In this document: positions 1 through 12,190 of the stretch, one piece after another
Numbering within the stretch: the first letter of the stretch is position 1
Layout of the letters: each line of letters begins with the position of its first letter
Origin: Ditylenchus dipsaci
Lineage: Eukaryota > Nematoda > Chromadorea > Rhabditida > Anguinidae
Assembly (NCBI GenBank): GCA_004194705.1
Contig: SADC01001287.1
Span: 248,001 to 312,000 of the forward strand
DNA length: 64,000 bases
Direction: 5' to 3'
Notes under the pieces: generated by a model
Told to the model about the DNA's origin: nothing
Database searches by the model: none
What the model saw: the letters and a program-made list of their open reading frames with translations, nothing else
Translations under genes and position numbers: made by a program

Positions 1-344
1 ATTACAGAGTGTGTCAAGAAATTCGATAAATTCGAATGATCATTCCCTTATTTATAGGCCGTTTTCTTTTTAAAATGGTTTTGACTGAAAGACTTAGTTT
101 TTTATGACACTATGTTAAGTGAATAATGTCAAAACACGATATTTGCTTGGCTCCTCATGTGATTTTGGGAGAAATGCTTTCACAAATGCTCTCTAGAGGA
201 CTCAAGCCGAAATGAACCGAACAAAAGTAGTGTTTTTGACATTATACAGGGTAACCCAAATTTTTGAACTATTCCTTTTTTTTAAATCGTGCTTTTATGA
301 CTAGATCTTTTGCTGCTGGTTCAACGAATTTCAGAATTTTAAAA

Positions 345-705
345 ATAAGCGGTAATTTTAATTCTAATTTTGTATGAGATCAGCTGAATTTTTTATTTTT
401 GATGACATCCGATATCCCAAACGAGAGCTGAGGATCTCCTCTTTCAGAAAATACAGACCGAATTTCGTAAATTGGAGAGTTTCGAAAATGAGAAAAAGAA
501 AAGGCTCTATTTTTACCACTGTCAGTTCATTTTTGATTTCAATATAGTCTTTTCCTTCTCGACTTTTTCAAACTCTTTGATTTGAAAAATTCGGTCTATA
601 TTTTCTGAAAGAAGAGGTCCTCAGGTTTCGTCTATGTTATCGGTGTCATCAAAAATAAAAAATTTAGCTGACCTCATACAAAATTCAAATTGATGAGACA
701 ACTTA
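345..705. repeat. Imperfect palindrome (old MITE)
   Basis: Two arms of about 150 bases pair: the left contains gtatgagatcagctgaattt and gaggatctcctctttcag, and the right returns their diverged reverse complements ending near 705. Many substitutions show it is old. No coding frame is visible inside or in the flanking 1-1,070 apart from chance ORFs. Confidence 0.55.
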
Positions 706-1503
706 ATTTCAAAATTCTAAAATCCCGTGAGTCGAATCTCTTGGACTGCACACTTTATTTTTATTTCCATGATGTTTTCAGTGATTCAGTTAAGTGATTG
801 AGTTTAAAAAAGTCAACTTGCATTTTCATGGCATATTTCAGCCTTTTCGCAAACCAAAACAGTGAATTCTAAATTTTTTAGAGATCCGGTAGCTTAGGAA
901 AGCCGACCTAGCAAAAAAGATATGTTTGAAAAAGTCACTTTGCGCAGCTGAATGCTCAGTTTTTGTTTGGGGATTTGGGAAACGTCACTTCGTCATCATC
1001 ATTGCCACTAATAGGAAAAGATAAGGTGTGCAATCATAAGCATTCAAACCAGCAGCCTTCAAGTGAGTTTTAGTTTAATTTTAAACGATTTCCATGCAAC
1101 ACAAGATGCGGACAGATCATGTTTTCCTTCTTGAAAAAACGGTTTGCTAAATAGTATTCAAAAAAAATCTCTAAATTCTTAGGGCCTTCAACAACGACTA
1201 TTGTACGGTTGCTGAATAAAAAAGAAAAGATATTTAGTCCTACACATAGGGTAATAAAAAAACTAGGGTTGGGCAATGGTCACATGGTCGGCTTTTGCCC
1301 GAGCCAAATTTGACAAAACAATGAAACCCATCAGCATTTACTTCCAAAATTAGACCAAATAGCTGAGCCCCAAATCTCAAGTAGTAATTATTGCTGCTCT
1401 ATCAAATATCCAATACTTTCATTTTACCTCAAATTGCCTTTTTCTTTTATAGCTTTGGATGGTTTCCTCTAATTCAATATTTTCATTTTACCTCAAATTG
1501 TCA

Positions 1504-1713
1504 TCAGTGCAACGAACTCGCATCCTTCCTGAGCACAAAAAAATTACTCACAACAAACTCAATCGAAACAACGAAAAACTGACCAGCCAAAGTGGATGTC
1601 GCTTTATCAGGGGTCAACTCACTGGAGCCATCTTGAGCATTGGCAGGCAATAGGCTAAGGCACATCCAGGCAACCACCGAACCAGCGAACTTATCAAACT
1701 TGAGTCTCCGCAT
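1504..1713 (-). CDS. Signal-peptide first exon of an unidentified secreted protein
   Basis: The minus-strand frame starts MRRLKFDKFAGSVVAWMCLS and continues LLPANAQDG. This is a basic N-terminus, a hydrophobic core of about 12 residues and an AxA-like cleavage site (ANA^Q), a convincing signal peptide. About 25 Ser/Thr/Asp-rich residues follow. A possible donor (gtcagt) lies near 1,585, so the rest of the listed frame is probably intron. Downstream exons would be at lower coordinates but none was recognised; a direct repeat (attttcattttacctcaaattg) occupies 1,413-1,500. The family is unknown. It could also be an orphan exon or a chance frame. Confidence 0.4.
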   Translation of the reverse strand: MRRLKFDKFAGSVVAWMCLSLLPANAQDGSSELTPDKATSTLAGQFFVVSIEFVVSNFFVLRKDASSLH

Positions 1714-2774
1714 CTTATCCGCAAATTATAAATTCGGCTCAATAGCACAAGAACTGGCTGTACAGCAAAATCACAAGATGGTCAACAGCCGCACTTTTTC
1801 TAACCACAACAACTATTAAATGGAACAAAGGGTAGATGGGAGTGTCCACCTCCCGAACCCTGGCTGCTGCAGGGGGATTATCCACAACGGCGGCTTATAT
1901 TGCTTGCTTTGTTGCAAATTGTTTGTTGAGTGAGGACACAAATAGCTTGATGGTTGCACACACAACCTCAACTATATTTCATGAGATGACTTATTTATTA
2001 GTTGGGTTGCGCAATTGCGGATTACTACTACCTGGCTGCTAATTGAGGCATGTGGCGTGGGTGTGTCCACTTGCTAAGCTGATCATAGTTGTTGGATCAA
2101 TTACTACTGCTGGTTTGAACTTTTGAGAAGAATTAGTGCTGTTCTTGTCTGCACTTAAGCAGATCAACATTCTTTGATTAAGTATACCGATTTGGAGCTA
2201 ATTCTATTTTCGGGGTTACAAATTATAATGGAGGGGACAAAACGGAAGATGAGTTTTGAATGGACTTCAGGAAGTTTTGAAGATAAATCGTATGTAACAG
2301 TAAAACGAAAAAATTGCAGAATTTGACCCTAGCAGCGAATGGCTATCTAGTGGTGTTATCACTTTTCGATAAATCATTTAAATTGTTGCTTCTTTGACTA
2401 AAAGAACCAATTCGGCACGCAATTTTCCGGAGCGCAATTTTTGCCTCTCCATTTTGGGAGGGTCAGATTTACGGGGGCGGAGGGAGTTTATTCGACAATA
2501 GCGACCAGAATTTATATTTGTGGCTGAAGTACACAACGTGTGCGACGCCGGAAAATGCCAAATCATCTCAATCATGTTTCTTTTGATCTTTAATGTGCAG
2601 AAAACACGTTTTTAGGATTGGGAAAGCATTTTTTCACAAAAAAATTGCCTTGGTCCCCCAAGGCAAAAAATGTGAAAAATATCGAAAAAATATTTTTTTC
2701 AATTGGCGCCAAAAAATTTTTAAAGGGAATAAGGGCTTTACAGGGAGGGGAAGGGGATAAAAAGGGCTACTTTC
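1714..2774. other. No recognisable gene
   Basis: I see no splice-bounded coding frame or structured repeat here except the left flank of the next element. At 2,640-2,760 there is a dispersed segment (cttggtcccccaaggcaaaa, then aaagggaataagggctttacagggaggg) that recurs near 14,080, 14,450, 22,200, 30,110 and 58,570. Confidence 0.4.
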
Positions 2775-4670
2775 CATGGTTCGCAAAAACAGCAAATTTG
2801 CTGAAATGCAGCAAAAATAATTGGCGTTGTGTGTTTATTGAAAACAGCAAAATTGCAGCAAAAATGCAGCAAAATTTTTGCTGCATTTCAGCAAAATTTT
2901 GCTGCATTTCTTCATCTCCCATATATCACGCGTTTTGCATTTTTTTCAACTATATTTTTGCTTTTTTTCTATCTGCAGTCAAGTAATGCATGAACCACCC
3001 GTATAACAGCAACACCTAGGCTACATGCAGCCCGTAAAAGTCACTCTTCAAGGGGAGGGAGGGATTTTCATATAAGCATCATCTAGGTCACAGGTTCAAA
3101 TCCCCTTGGATGCATTTCCTATCTTTCACTCGATTTTTCATATTTTAATTTTCAAGTTTGGTATGCTCATTCTCGTGTTTATCCGACAAGAGGGACTGCT
3201 GGGTACACAAACCTGCGATGCCCACCTGGGTACCTCTTCCGTGTACAGGATGGTCTGAAAAAATTCGGAAAATCATAAAAAAGTTTAAGTTAGAATTTTA
3301 TTTGTCTGCAACTCATTCATATTGTTTCAAATTGAATATATTTTGTGTTTCGTATAGAAGAGCTCACAGGTAGCTTAATTTCTGTCACCGATTTTTCTGG
3401 TAAATCAATGGTGCAAGAAGCTACCTACGCGAAATTTTCAAAATTTTCCGAATCTTTTTGGATTACTCGATACTACTCCACCTTGGTACCTCTTTTCTGC
3501 GTAGCTCTATCCTGTGTACTCCCCACCTGGGTACCACCACTGAGTACTACCTCATGGTTATTCCCGTCCTAGGTACTCCTCATATTGGTATCCCTCACCT
3601 GAGTAACACCAGCTGGGTACCCCACCTGCGTCCACCAACTACTCAACTACGAGGATCGGGCCACCTGAGTACTGATCGTGAGTGATGGTAAACTTATAAT
3701 TTTTTTAAGACTTTCGCCATTTAGATTGGCGATTTACAGCATTTTTTCGTTTGATAGACCAAACCTAAGTCAATCCTAGAAGCTTTTAGGCTCAAGAGGT
3801 GTCTGAAAAGTTCTGAATCCCTTCTTCGTCTTCGCTGTCATCCTTCTAATCTGTCCTTATCTCTTTCTTTTGTTGCTTTTTTAATATCAGAGTTGCACGG
3901 GGGACGAAGTATAAATGTTCTCACATTCAAATTACTATGAAGGTTTGAAGGTTTGAACAAGATTAAAGAGAGTATGTTCGACGAATAAGATGGCCTAACA
4001 TTGGATATTTTTAAATTTTAGTTCTAACTAAATTTCAATTTTCAACTTTATTATAGCTTAGATGTGAGCCATAGCCTAGAATCATGGCTACACATTGGTA
4101 TAAAAATGTGTAATTATAAAGAAAATACAGAACATATCAATCAAGGAAAAACCCAAAATGAGGTAGCTAATTCAGGTAGGCTTCAGCCTTCAACTCAGCT
4201 GTCATAGTTATTTATATAGTTTATTTAACATAGTTATTTAACCATGCGCTGATAGTCTTGTCGGATAAACACGAGAATGAGCATACCAAACTTGAAAATT
4301 AAAATATGAAAAATCGAGTGAAAGATAGGAAATGCATCCAGGGGGATTTGAACCTGTGACCTAGACGATGCTTATATGAAAATCCCTCCCTCCCTTGAAG
4401 AGTGACTTTTACGGGCTGCATGTAGCCTAGGTGTTGCTGTTATACGGGTGGTTCATGCATTACTTGACTGCAGATAGAAAAAAGCAAAAAATATAGTTGA
4501 AAAAAATGCAAAACGCGTGATATATGGGAGATGAAGAAATGCAGCAAAATTTTGCTGAAATGCAGCAAAAATTTTGCTGCATTTTTGCTGCAATTTTGCT
4601 GTTTTCAATAAACACACAACGCCAATTATTTTTGCTGCATTTCAGCAAATTTGCTGTTTTTGCGAACCAT
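2775..4670. mobile_element. 1.9-kb DNA element with ~415-bp TIRs and 9-bp TSD
   Basis: The sequence from 2,776 to about 3,190 is repeated almost exactly in inverse orientation at about 4,258-4,670. The outer TIR starts atggttcgcaaaaacagc and passes into short units (gcagcaaaattttgctgcat) that can fold on themselves. It is flanked by gctactttc at 2,766-2,774 and again at 4,671-4,679, a perfect 9-bp target duplication typical of Mutator-like elements. Each TIR also holds a tRNA T-arm-like motif (ggttcaaatcc, near 3,093). The 1.1-kb interior has degenerate ccacctgggtac motifs and no transposase, so the copy is non-autonomous. Low divergence between the arms suggests recent insertion or arm homogenisation. 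Confidence 0.85.
3200..3680. repeat. Degenerate ccacctgggtac repeats
   Basis: Interior of the preceding element. Loosely spaced copies of a 12-base motif (cccacctgggtacc, ccaccttggtacc, tcacctgagtaac) recur irregularly. Similar motifs occur at 6,600-6,720, 33,700-33,760, 34,840-35,000, 54,905-54,950 and 63,430-63,610. Confidence 0.5.
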
Positions 4671-4833
4671 GCTACTTTCACAGAAAAACGTGCAAAATAA
4701 ATGTTGTGTTTAGTTGACTGTCTTACCATGTTTTTCGACAGGGGCATTGCAAAAAGAGAACTTTTAAAAGAGACCTTTTCCGGGCGTCACACCCATTGTG
4801 TACTCCTGCCCTATATTTTCAAAAAAAAAAATA

Positions 4834-5085
4834 CTGTATTTTCTTCTAATTGCTGCGTCGAGCTGATTTTTTTGACCTCTAGAGAAGGGCACTCATTAGA
4901 GTCATTTTGAAATTTTCCGGTGAAGATCAAAAAACAAAATACAGAATCAGTAGAGCTCGCGGGAACTAAGAAAACGCAAAAAACCTGCTCGAAAAAAATT
5001 TCTGCTCCGAGATACAATAGCTCAAAGTCGAGGCAGGGGGGAGCGTTTAAAAGAAGGGGAGGGGTGTCAATTAGAGAAAATACGG
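4834..5085. mobile_element. MITE of the TACNGTATTTTCTYCTAAT family
   Basis: The left end reads ta/CTGTATTTTCTTCTAATT and the right end AATTAGAGAAAATACGG/ta, giving an inverted pair flanked by TA. The length is 252 bp and no gene is inside. The same terminus occurs at 7,187, 11,284, 12,532-12,617, 41,212, and in altered form near 46,400 and 48,475. TA flanks and small size suggest a Tc1/mariner-type MITE; this is inferred from architecture only. Confidence 0.6.
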
Positions 5086-5440
5086 TATGGTTTTTTCACG
5101 TTGAATTTTGATTTATAGTTGACAATAATTTCGACACTAAATAACTTCGACACTCGCCACTTTTGTGTTTCAGCCCATTTTTCTGCCATTTTTTGCAAAC
5201 CTATGTTATATTTCTTTACGTAACCCTCAAATATAACATCTTAGCTTTCTTTAAAGGGGCATACCAGCACGTTACACGGTCAAATTCAAATTTTTTTAAA
5301 AGGCGGGGACCACAGTTTCAAGACAAAAAACATTTGATTTGAAAATTTTCCTTTAAATTATTTTATTATTGTCACCGAAAAACGTTTCAATTTTTGTTTT
5401 CGGTGACTATTTTTTGTTTTATTTTTCTTATTTTCAGGTC

Positions 5441-5754
5441 AGTATCATTGGCTCAAGTTGAAGTGAAGCTACCGTGGGACCAACATCACCTGAAAAGCTA
5501 TCTGGTCAGGTAACTAATTTTTGTCAAAAGATTTGACTACGGCTGCATACGATCTGACAAAGTCATCAGTGGATCGAGCGTAAAATATATTAATTGGAAA
5601 CATACGTGCATTTTCATCAACGTGGAAGCTAGTGACTTTGTCGATTTTATGTGGTCATGGTCTCAGAGATTTGCAATGGCCGACACTGCTCGCCACCGCG
5701 ATGTCCAAAATACTCCACGCGCAGGTCGAGTCTAACCGAGTCGGGCCGCCCTGC
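5441..5754 (+). CDS. Unassigned exon-like frames
   Basis: After an acceptor-like ttttcag a 24-codon frame (SVSLAQVEVKLPWDQHHLKS...) is open up to a gtaact donor near 5,512. A further frame of about 75 codons, containing FDYGCIRSDKVISG, runs from about 5,518 to a TAA at 5,754. The residue mix looks protein-like rather than repeat-derived. The gap between the two is only about 21 bases, too short for a normal intron, so they may not belong together. I do not recognise the protein. Confidence 0.25.
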
Positions 5755-6329
5755 ACATGTCTGCGTAGTGTGACTTTCTATGTGCCTTCGTGCTCCATCC
5801 CAAGGCAGTATGGCTAGGCCTCTGTAACATAACTGTCGGATTACGTTAACTTAATGAAAGAGGCTGCCTAGCGAAAGTGATTATAAGTCACAAAATATAC
5901 CTAAACCGTCTGCTGGATTAATGTCATCAATTTTCAGGTACAGTGTTTTTTATGAATTAATGCAAATCCTGAACGACTTTTCGCCCTTATACCTGAATTT
6001 TTTAGGTAATCAAGTCAGTAATTAGCTTTATGATCTCAATGACAGTGCAAAAATTGCCTTGGTCCCCGGTTTTTTTTGAATGTTTTGCTTGGTATACTGT
6101 ACCTGAAAATTGTTGACTGATTTCTATCCAGAACCCTCAAGGACTACATCTTCGCTTTCTTGTAAACACAAACACGTATAATTCAAGTTGCTTTAAAAAA
6201 AAAATTCGCCCTCCAAATTTGAGGTGATGGATTTTAACGTGGAATCTTGTATGGATTTTTGTTTTCAACCCCGATCTGTAGCCATTTTTTTGCAAACTTA
6301 TGTCATATTTTTCTCCGGAACCCCAAGGA

Positions 6330-6720
6330 GGGTGGTTAGGAATGCCGGGAAGGTGGCTAGGTGTGCCAGGAGAGTAGTTAGGCGTGCCGGAAAGGTGTCT
6401 AGGGTGTCAGGGTCATAGGTAGGAGTGCCGTGAGGAGGATAGGTGAGCCAGGAGGGTGGTTAAGTGTGCCAAGGAAGTGGCTAAGAGTGCCATGAGTGGA
6501 TGGATATGTTAAACAAGTTGACCGAGTAGGTTAGGGAGTGCTTAGATGGGGTATATTTGCACCAATCAACCCAGGCTCACAAACAAAATAGAAAGGTCTA
6601 TGGGCGCCTGCTGCACCCAGGTAGGGATACCTGAAAGGAAGTTACCCAGGAGGGTGCTACCCAGTAAGAGAAAAGCCAGGAGGAAGGTACCTAGCAGAAA
6701 GATAACCAGGAATGGGCATG
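6330..6720. repeat. Degenerate minisatellite (two blocks)
   Basis: Block one (6,330-6,495) repeats a roughly 27-base unit around ggaaggtggctaggtgtgcc. Block two (6,600-6,720) repeats a roughly 22-base unit around acccaggagggtgctaccc. Units are too diverged to count exactly. The long plus-strand frames across it are by-products of the repeat. Confidence 0.6.
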
Positions 6721-6811
6721 TGATCGATTAAAATTTATTTAATTTTAAAATACGATAGTGGCGCCGATAGGCGCCTGTTGCCTCTAGTTTAAAGTATTTG
6801 TGAATGCAACC

Positions 6812-6887
6812 AAAAAAAGAAACTACAAATTTTGCTGAACTGTCCTGTTTTGTAACAGTTGTTTCTTGAGTAACCTCTAATTGGAAA
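6812..6887. repeat. 76-bp direct repeat, copy 1
   Basis: The segment from aaaaaaagaaactacaaatt to taacctctaattgg reappears almost unchanged at 8,235-8,307, same orientation, 1.4 kb away. The sequence between contains the 7,060-7,720 foldback. It may mark an insertion into a duplicated target, or a segmental duplication. Confidence 0.6.
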
Positions 6888-7059
6888 AATCTCTGTAATC
6901 CTATTCTGAAAGCTCTTCAAGAGCGCTACAAGGTAAATTAAACATTTTTTCATGGATCACACAAACTTGTTTTATACTCTTTAGAAAATCGTCATTTCAA
7001 AATAAATTCAAAATTCTAAATCCTTTATCCTTTATCCTTTCTTCATCCTTTAAAAAGTT

Positions 7060-7720
7060 CTACCCTACCGGACTATATTGCCCCCCTCCCTCCATTCTAA
7101 ATGAAATTTTTTTGAACTTCTTCAAAACGCCATTTAACCATTTTTAAGCATTTCTTACAAGTTAAACACGATAAAAACGATGTTTTCACCTACCGTATTT
7201 TCTCTAATAAGCGCTCTCCGCAAAAGTCGGGAAATGTACCCAAAATTACTTGACTTTATCGAACAGGTCTGTAAAAGATTTTTCACTTTCAAAAAGCAAG
7301 TTTATACTCAAACTGAAGCTGAGACTCTCCTCTATAACCCCACAACAAGTGTATTGCCAATTGATACAATAAAACATACATAAAATGTAATTTTATGTTA
7401 CACTTTATTTTCTTATACTTTATTAATGGTTACACTTTATTTTCTGCTGGAATTTGGCTAATGATTTCTTAACTTTTCCTAGCGGCATATATTCCAGTGT
7501 AAAATAGAGAATTTTAGAGGAGAATATCAGCTTCATTTTGAGTATAAACTTGCCTTTTGAAATTGGAAAAATCTTTTACAGACCAGTTCGATAAAGTCAA
7601 GTAACTTTGGGTTATCGTGTTTAACGTGTAGGAAATGCTTGAAAATGGTAAAAATGGTGTTTTGAAGAAGTTCAAAAAATATATTGGGGGAGGGGGACTA
7701 TACTCCGGTGGCGCCGAAAG
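7060..7720. repeat. Foldback repeat with inserted CGTATTTTC fragment
   Basis: The left arm (about 7,070-7,180 and 7,250-7,345) is the reverse complement of about 7,515-7,715; for example acaggtctgtaaaagatttt on the left pairs with aaaatcttttacagaccagt on the right. The left arm is interrupted at about 7,187-7,245 by accgtattttctctaataag, a terminus of the MITE family at 4,834. A TE fragment has therefore landed inside an older inverted repeat. ORFs in the arms are chance. Confidence 0.65.
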
Positions 7721-8234
7721 TTCTTTCCCTGAAATTAGGGTGTTGTTTGTAATTTTTCGTTCTCTCATGTTTGTTGGCTCATTTTTGTATTTTTATATTT
7801 TGTGATGTGGCAGAGTCTGTTCAAAGCTGAGATCTAGGAGCTTTACAATAGATGGATGATAAAAAATCAAAAAAGAATTCAAAACCAACGGCCACCTTTA
7901 ATAAATGTCTACTAAGAGTGAAATTGACAAGCCTGATATTAATTGTCCAAAGCGCTAATAATCATGTTGTTCAACGTTTTCTTTATTAGTTAGTTTACAT
8001 ACAAGAGTCCTTTCTAATTTATGGGATTACCATTGCATAACACGGCATCAAAGATGACCTTAGCTGAACGGACGTCTTTAATTTGTGATTGGCAAAAAGT
8101 TCTCAACTAAAATCAAGTAACAAAAAAGCCGAAATAATCTTTCTGCTTTTTCCCGCATTTTTTAGCCAAATAAAAAATAATGCCAGCATACTAGCTTTAT
8201 AAAAGCAGATTAAACTTCTCGGGTTTAATTTAAA

Positions 8235-8307
8235 AAAAGAAACTACAAATTTTGCTGAACTGTCCTGTTTTGTAACAGTTGTTTCTTGAGTAACCTCTAA
8301 TTGGAAT
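8235..8307. repeat. 76-bp direct repeat, copy 2
   Basis: Second copy of the repeat at 6,812-6,887, followed directly by an (at)n microsatellite at about 8,307-8,324. Confidence 0.6.
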
Positions 8308-8439
8308 ATATATATATATATATCTTGTATCTAGCATTTAAATGATGTTAAGTTGTCTGTTTTGTTGTAGCAATAAATTTAGTTAGCTGATTTTATTATT
8401 GTTGTCATTGAGCTTATGTGGGTGAAGATGGTTCGACAT

Positions 8440-8640
8440 TTATTGGGGTTCTGCACTATGTGTAGGTAATGTAGTTTTATTGCGGCTGTTTGAGTCGCTT
8501 GTGGTGCCTCATATTTATTCAGTGGTTTGAGCTAGTTCAGGGCCCGTGTTTTCAAGTGCTTTGGATGTTTTCGGTGGTTTGAGGTAGTTTGAGTTGATGT
8601 AAGGTGGTTTAGGGTGCTTCGAGGTTGTTAATAATGTAAA
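8440..8640. repeat. Degenerate ggtggtttgaggt array
   Basis: G/T-rich units around ggtggtttgaggtagtttga repeat irregularly. The same composition appears at 63,730-63,810 (ggtggtttagggt) and as the complement at 34,335-34,450. The rest of 7,720-9,560 shows no gene. Confidence 0.45.
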
Positions 8641-9559
8641 AAAGTTATGCCAATTGTCAAAAAGTTATGACACTTGTCATGTCTAGCCTCTATGAATCAA
8701 AGTTGACGTAAAAAAGGAGTGGAAACTAAAATAAATTTTTTGTTAGGAACGTCATAATTTTATGAAGTTTCGTCATAACTTTATGACATTGTTCATTGGC
8801 CTAAGGAAAAGAGAATTTTGGGGCAGAAAAGGTACCATTTCGGGGTCGAAAAACATTATAACCAAAAAATGTGGATAAGAATACAAGAATAATAATAAAG
8901 AAAAAATTAAATCCGGGCAATCGACTTTCTGAATCCATTGGAGTCACACCATAAATTTGACAAAAATGGTTGAATCGTAATTTGCTCGAAAGTTTCGCTG
9001 TGCATAAAAGTATAGCCCATATTATCCTTATAAAGATACTGGTAAGGCCTACGCTCAATGCGTACAATGCGTTTTGACAAAAAAAATTATTTATTTTGAA
9101 CAACAAAGCTATAAATAATGATGCAGACTGGTTTGAAAACCAAATAAATAATGATATTATTCTCTAGTGGCAAAGTTAAAATTGATATTTAAAGCAAGAA
9201 TAAATAAGCATTTATTTGATCATTTACATTGACTGGTCATTCCATCACGATTTTCTGCAATCCTCTGGGATAACGATGTTTCGGAGATGTCTTGCTGCCT
9301 GAAACTAAATGTTTTAACAAAAAAATTAGCTCTATAATTAAGTGGGAACTTTTAGGGTTAACATGTCTCTGAAAGTTTATATAATTATTGTTCTTGTCAT
9401 AAATCATAGATTGTTAACACCATAAAATAGTGGAAAATCTGATTTGACAAAAACACTATTAGCCGGTTTTGCATAGAAGTCGCGACCCTACTAGCAAATA
9501 CCCCCCCCTCCCACAACGATTTTAATCTTTTTAACTTAAGTGAAAAGTACCCAAATTTT

Positions 9560-9700
9560 GTCCCAGATCCAAAAAAAATTGCTTTAGGCGTCCAAAAAAA
9601 AATTAAACGTCCAATAAAAATTCTAATAAAATATAACAACTCCACTTCCGAAAATCCAATAAAATATAAAAACTCCAATTCTAAAAATCCAATAAAAAGG
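9560..9700. repeat. Short tandem repeat around aaaatccaataaaa
   Basis: Three to four roughly 33-base units of tccaataaaatataa...actcca occur in a row. The minus-strand ORF through it is low-complexity. Confidence 0.5.
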
Positions 9701-9784
9701 CGTCCATATGAAAAAAAACGTTATTCACATATATATTAATGTCGGTTTAAAATAATAACGGAGAAACTACAAAAAGGTATTCTG

Positions 9785-10450
9785 CCCGGTTTTGATCACT
9801 GGAGCGATGCGAAAAGTATGCATATATGCTCTATATGCATTTTTGATCATCAGTCTTGCTCGAAATCATGTCTAGGGTAAGTGAGTGTGCGTATCTCTCA
9901 CCCATCAAGCCCCTGCGCCCCCGAAGGGTTCGCAGGGGGCTTGATGGCTGGAGTTGGCCATTACTGACAAGGGCAGGATTACACTATTTGGGGTAGCCCA
10001 AACTTGCGTTTTTTCAAGGTCTAAGTATTTTTCAGGCCGTGAAAACGATAGAAATGGCAAAAAAGTGTGAGAAAAAAAATTTCGTTTGCTTTGGTCCCCC
10101 TTGAGGTTTTTGGTCATTTTCGCCTTGGTTCACTTTGTTGTCTTGGTCACTTTCTGGAATTTTACCCTGTTTTAATCACTGGAGCTGGGCACAAAAGCCC
10201 TAATAGGCACTTTTGATCAAGAGTCTTGATCGGACTCATGTCTAAGGTGTCTAAGTCTAAGTGAGTGCGCGCATTTCTAACTCTTCGGGGGCGCAGGGGA
10301 CTTGGGGTTGAGATGCGCACACCCACATACCTTAGACACAAATCACTCGAAAGTGACTCTGGATGCATGAAAAAGCATGCATATCAGAATTTCATTATGC
10401 GGTAGGCGCCAGTTAACAAAACTATGTTCAAATTCTATCTTTTCATGTTT
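9785..10450. repeat. Two adjacent copies of the GC-hairpin foldback family
   Basis: Each copy has a GC-rich hairpin core (caagcccctgcgcccccgaa and its complement at 9,905-9,945; a more degenerate one at 10,285-10,310). Arms around it read gtctaaggtaagtgagtgcg and its near complement, then a gcatgcataccagag-like block. The dispersed tract ggggaccaaggcaaacgaa follows at 10,505. Related copies lie at 21,595-22,862, 29,840-30,090 and 58,235-58,535. No protein is encoded. Confidence 0.65.
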
Positions 10451-10836
10451 TACAGAGGTGTATAAGCCAAAAAATGACTAAAACCATAGGGAGAGACCAA
10501 GGCAAAAAATAACCAAAAACAACAGGGGACCAAGGCAAACGAAGTTTTTTTCGAAAAATGGCCTTCAGACTTTTTTTTCGCTGTTTCTATCGTTTTAACG
10601 GCCTAAAAAATACTTAGACCTTGAAAAAACGCACTTTTGGGCTACCCCAAGTAGCGTACACTAGCCTTAACAAGTTTTCCAATTGGACAAACTCAGGTTT
10701 AAACTTTGCACATCTGGACTTCTGGATTGACACGCAGATCAAACCACGTGAAACTAGGAAAAATTGTGTAGTGAATATCATATACACCATGGCCGAGACT
10801 ATCGTGCGTTACCAGCTCCCCTGCACAATTTGGCTA

Positions 10837-11035
10837 TCAATTTAGTAATATTTCAAAAGAGCACAAATAGTTAATGGGTTCTAGAAATTTCTGATTAAAT
10901 GCAACCAAACCTTTCATGCGAAGCCTCGGTTTCTCAATCATTTTCCTGGGAGGCGTTAACTTAGACTTGGGTGTCAATGCAGCTCCATTAGTAGCCATCT
11001 CGTAATTAATTCTTTTGCGCATCTTCAGGTGTCTT
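10837..11035 (-). CDS. Unassigned exon-like basic frame
   Basis: The minus frame begins near MRKRINYEMATNGAALTP and ends at a stop at 10,837. It is Lys/Arg/Pro-rich, not low-complexity, and not part of a repeat I can see elsewhere in the window. No firm splice acceptor was found at its 5' side. It lies 1.1 kb beyond the prohibitin-2 pseudogene and shows no similarity to it. It may be an exon of an unknown gene or chance. Confidence 0.2.
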
Positions 11036-11189
11036 TGGCCAGAATCATCGAGACAACAGAAGAAGAATCAAAGTCTTTAGGAGCATAGTCAGTTTCTAAA
11101 AACAAGATATAAAATTGTCTTACACCATATACATTGTTAATTGTATTGTTTTTTTGCCTCAAACCGGATGTTATATCATGCTAATAAAA

Positions 11190-11288
11190 TGATTTCGTTC
11201 TGCCAGCAGAGTTAGAAAATAAGGGGACAGCTTCTAATAAGCCGGACCATCAGAGAACGGTTTAGAAACAAGCCGACATGCTGGCTTA
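11190..11288. mobile_element. End fragment of CGTATTTTC-family MITE
   Basis: The sequence cttattagaggaaatacgg/ta at 11,270-11,288 matches the right terminus of the family at 4,834-5,085. A weak inverted partner (cagcttctaataagccgg) lies at 11,230. The fragment is truncated. Confidence 0.4.
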
Positions 11289-11599
11289 TTAGAGGAAATA
11301 CGGTACACAGGCAATAGCCCAACAACTACTCTAACAGTTGACCTTATTAGATGGAAAATTGCCTGCCCACTAAATCCTCTAAGTTCGAAAAGAAATGACG
11401 GAATATTTAGGCTTTTGTAATATTAGGTTGTCGGGAAATTCCATGATCGACCCTTCACAGCCCCTTAAAATTCAAAATCATAATCTTTTTGAAAACAACA
11501 AAACGCCAAAAAAATTTAAAAAATAATTTTTTCAGTGTGTTTTTTTAATTTCACGACCCCCTAAAATTTGAATCCTGGTGCAGTACAAGAATATTTTTG

Positions 11600-11800
11600 G
11601 AGCAACAGAACCTTTGGGCCCCACTCGCCAGAACCCTAGGGGCCCCAGTCATTTTAAGTCTAATCTATGCAAAAAAATATTCAATTTGAATTTGCGCCTC
11701 ATTTATTTTTCGCATAGATTGGACTTAAAATGACTGGGGCCCGGTAACACTATAGAATCCCCACCCCCCACGGCCCCTCAAAAACTGCATTCTAGTGCAT
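11600..11800. repeat. Palindrome with ggggccc ends
   Basis: The tract cagtcattttaagtctaatc near 11,650 pairs with gattggacttaaaatgactg near 11,730. Next to it, gccccactcgccagaaccct is the complement of a tract at 14,610-14,645. The sequence ggtaacactatagaatcc at 11,750 is a terminus shared with the elements at 19,988 and 20,392. Confidence 0.6.
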
Positions 11801-12190
11801 TTAAAAATAAACAAAACGCCAAGATTTTTGAAAGACATTTTCCCATATTTTCTATAATTTTCAGTGTTTATTGACTACGATATGCAAATTTTGACGAAAA
11901 ATTCTAAAACTTGTTTTCTGGACTAATTCAAGCATTCTGATGATGGTTTGACAGTACTGAAATCATGTTTTGCTAGATTTACGAAAACTATGAAAATACC
12001 AGAAAAACGAATGGTCAACAAAAATTAGATCAAAAACACAGCACAACTATGCCCTTGCAACTATCCTAAAACACCAGATTCATGCAATGGTACCAAAATA
12101 ACATTTATTTTGCGGAAACTCAAAAGTAAATGTACGATATAACGCAACATCAGATTCATTTACAACATTTTCCTGGAATATTATCCTTCT

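Noticed and set aside
9840..9900. Possible spliced-leader RNA gene: a short leader followed by aag/GTAAGTGAGTG and a strong hairpin, seen in several copies
   Set aside because: The GTAAGT tract has a mirrored partner on the other side of the hairpin, no Sm site (AATTTTTGG type) follows, and copies differ in the putative leader. It fits a foldback repeat better.
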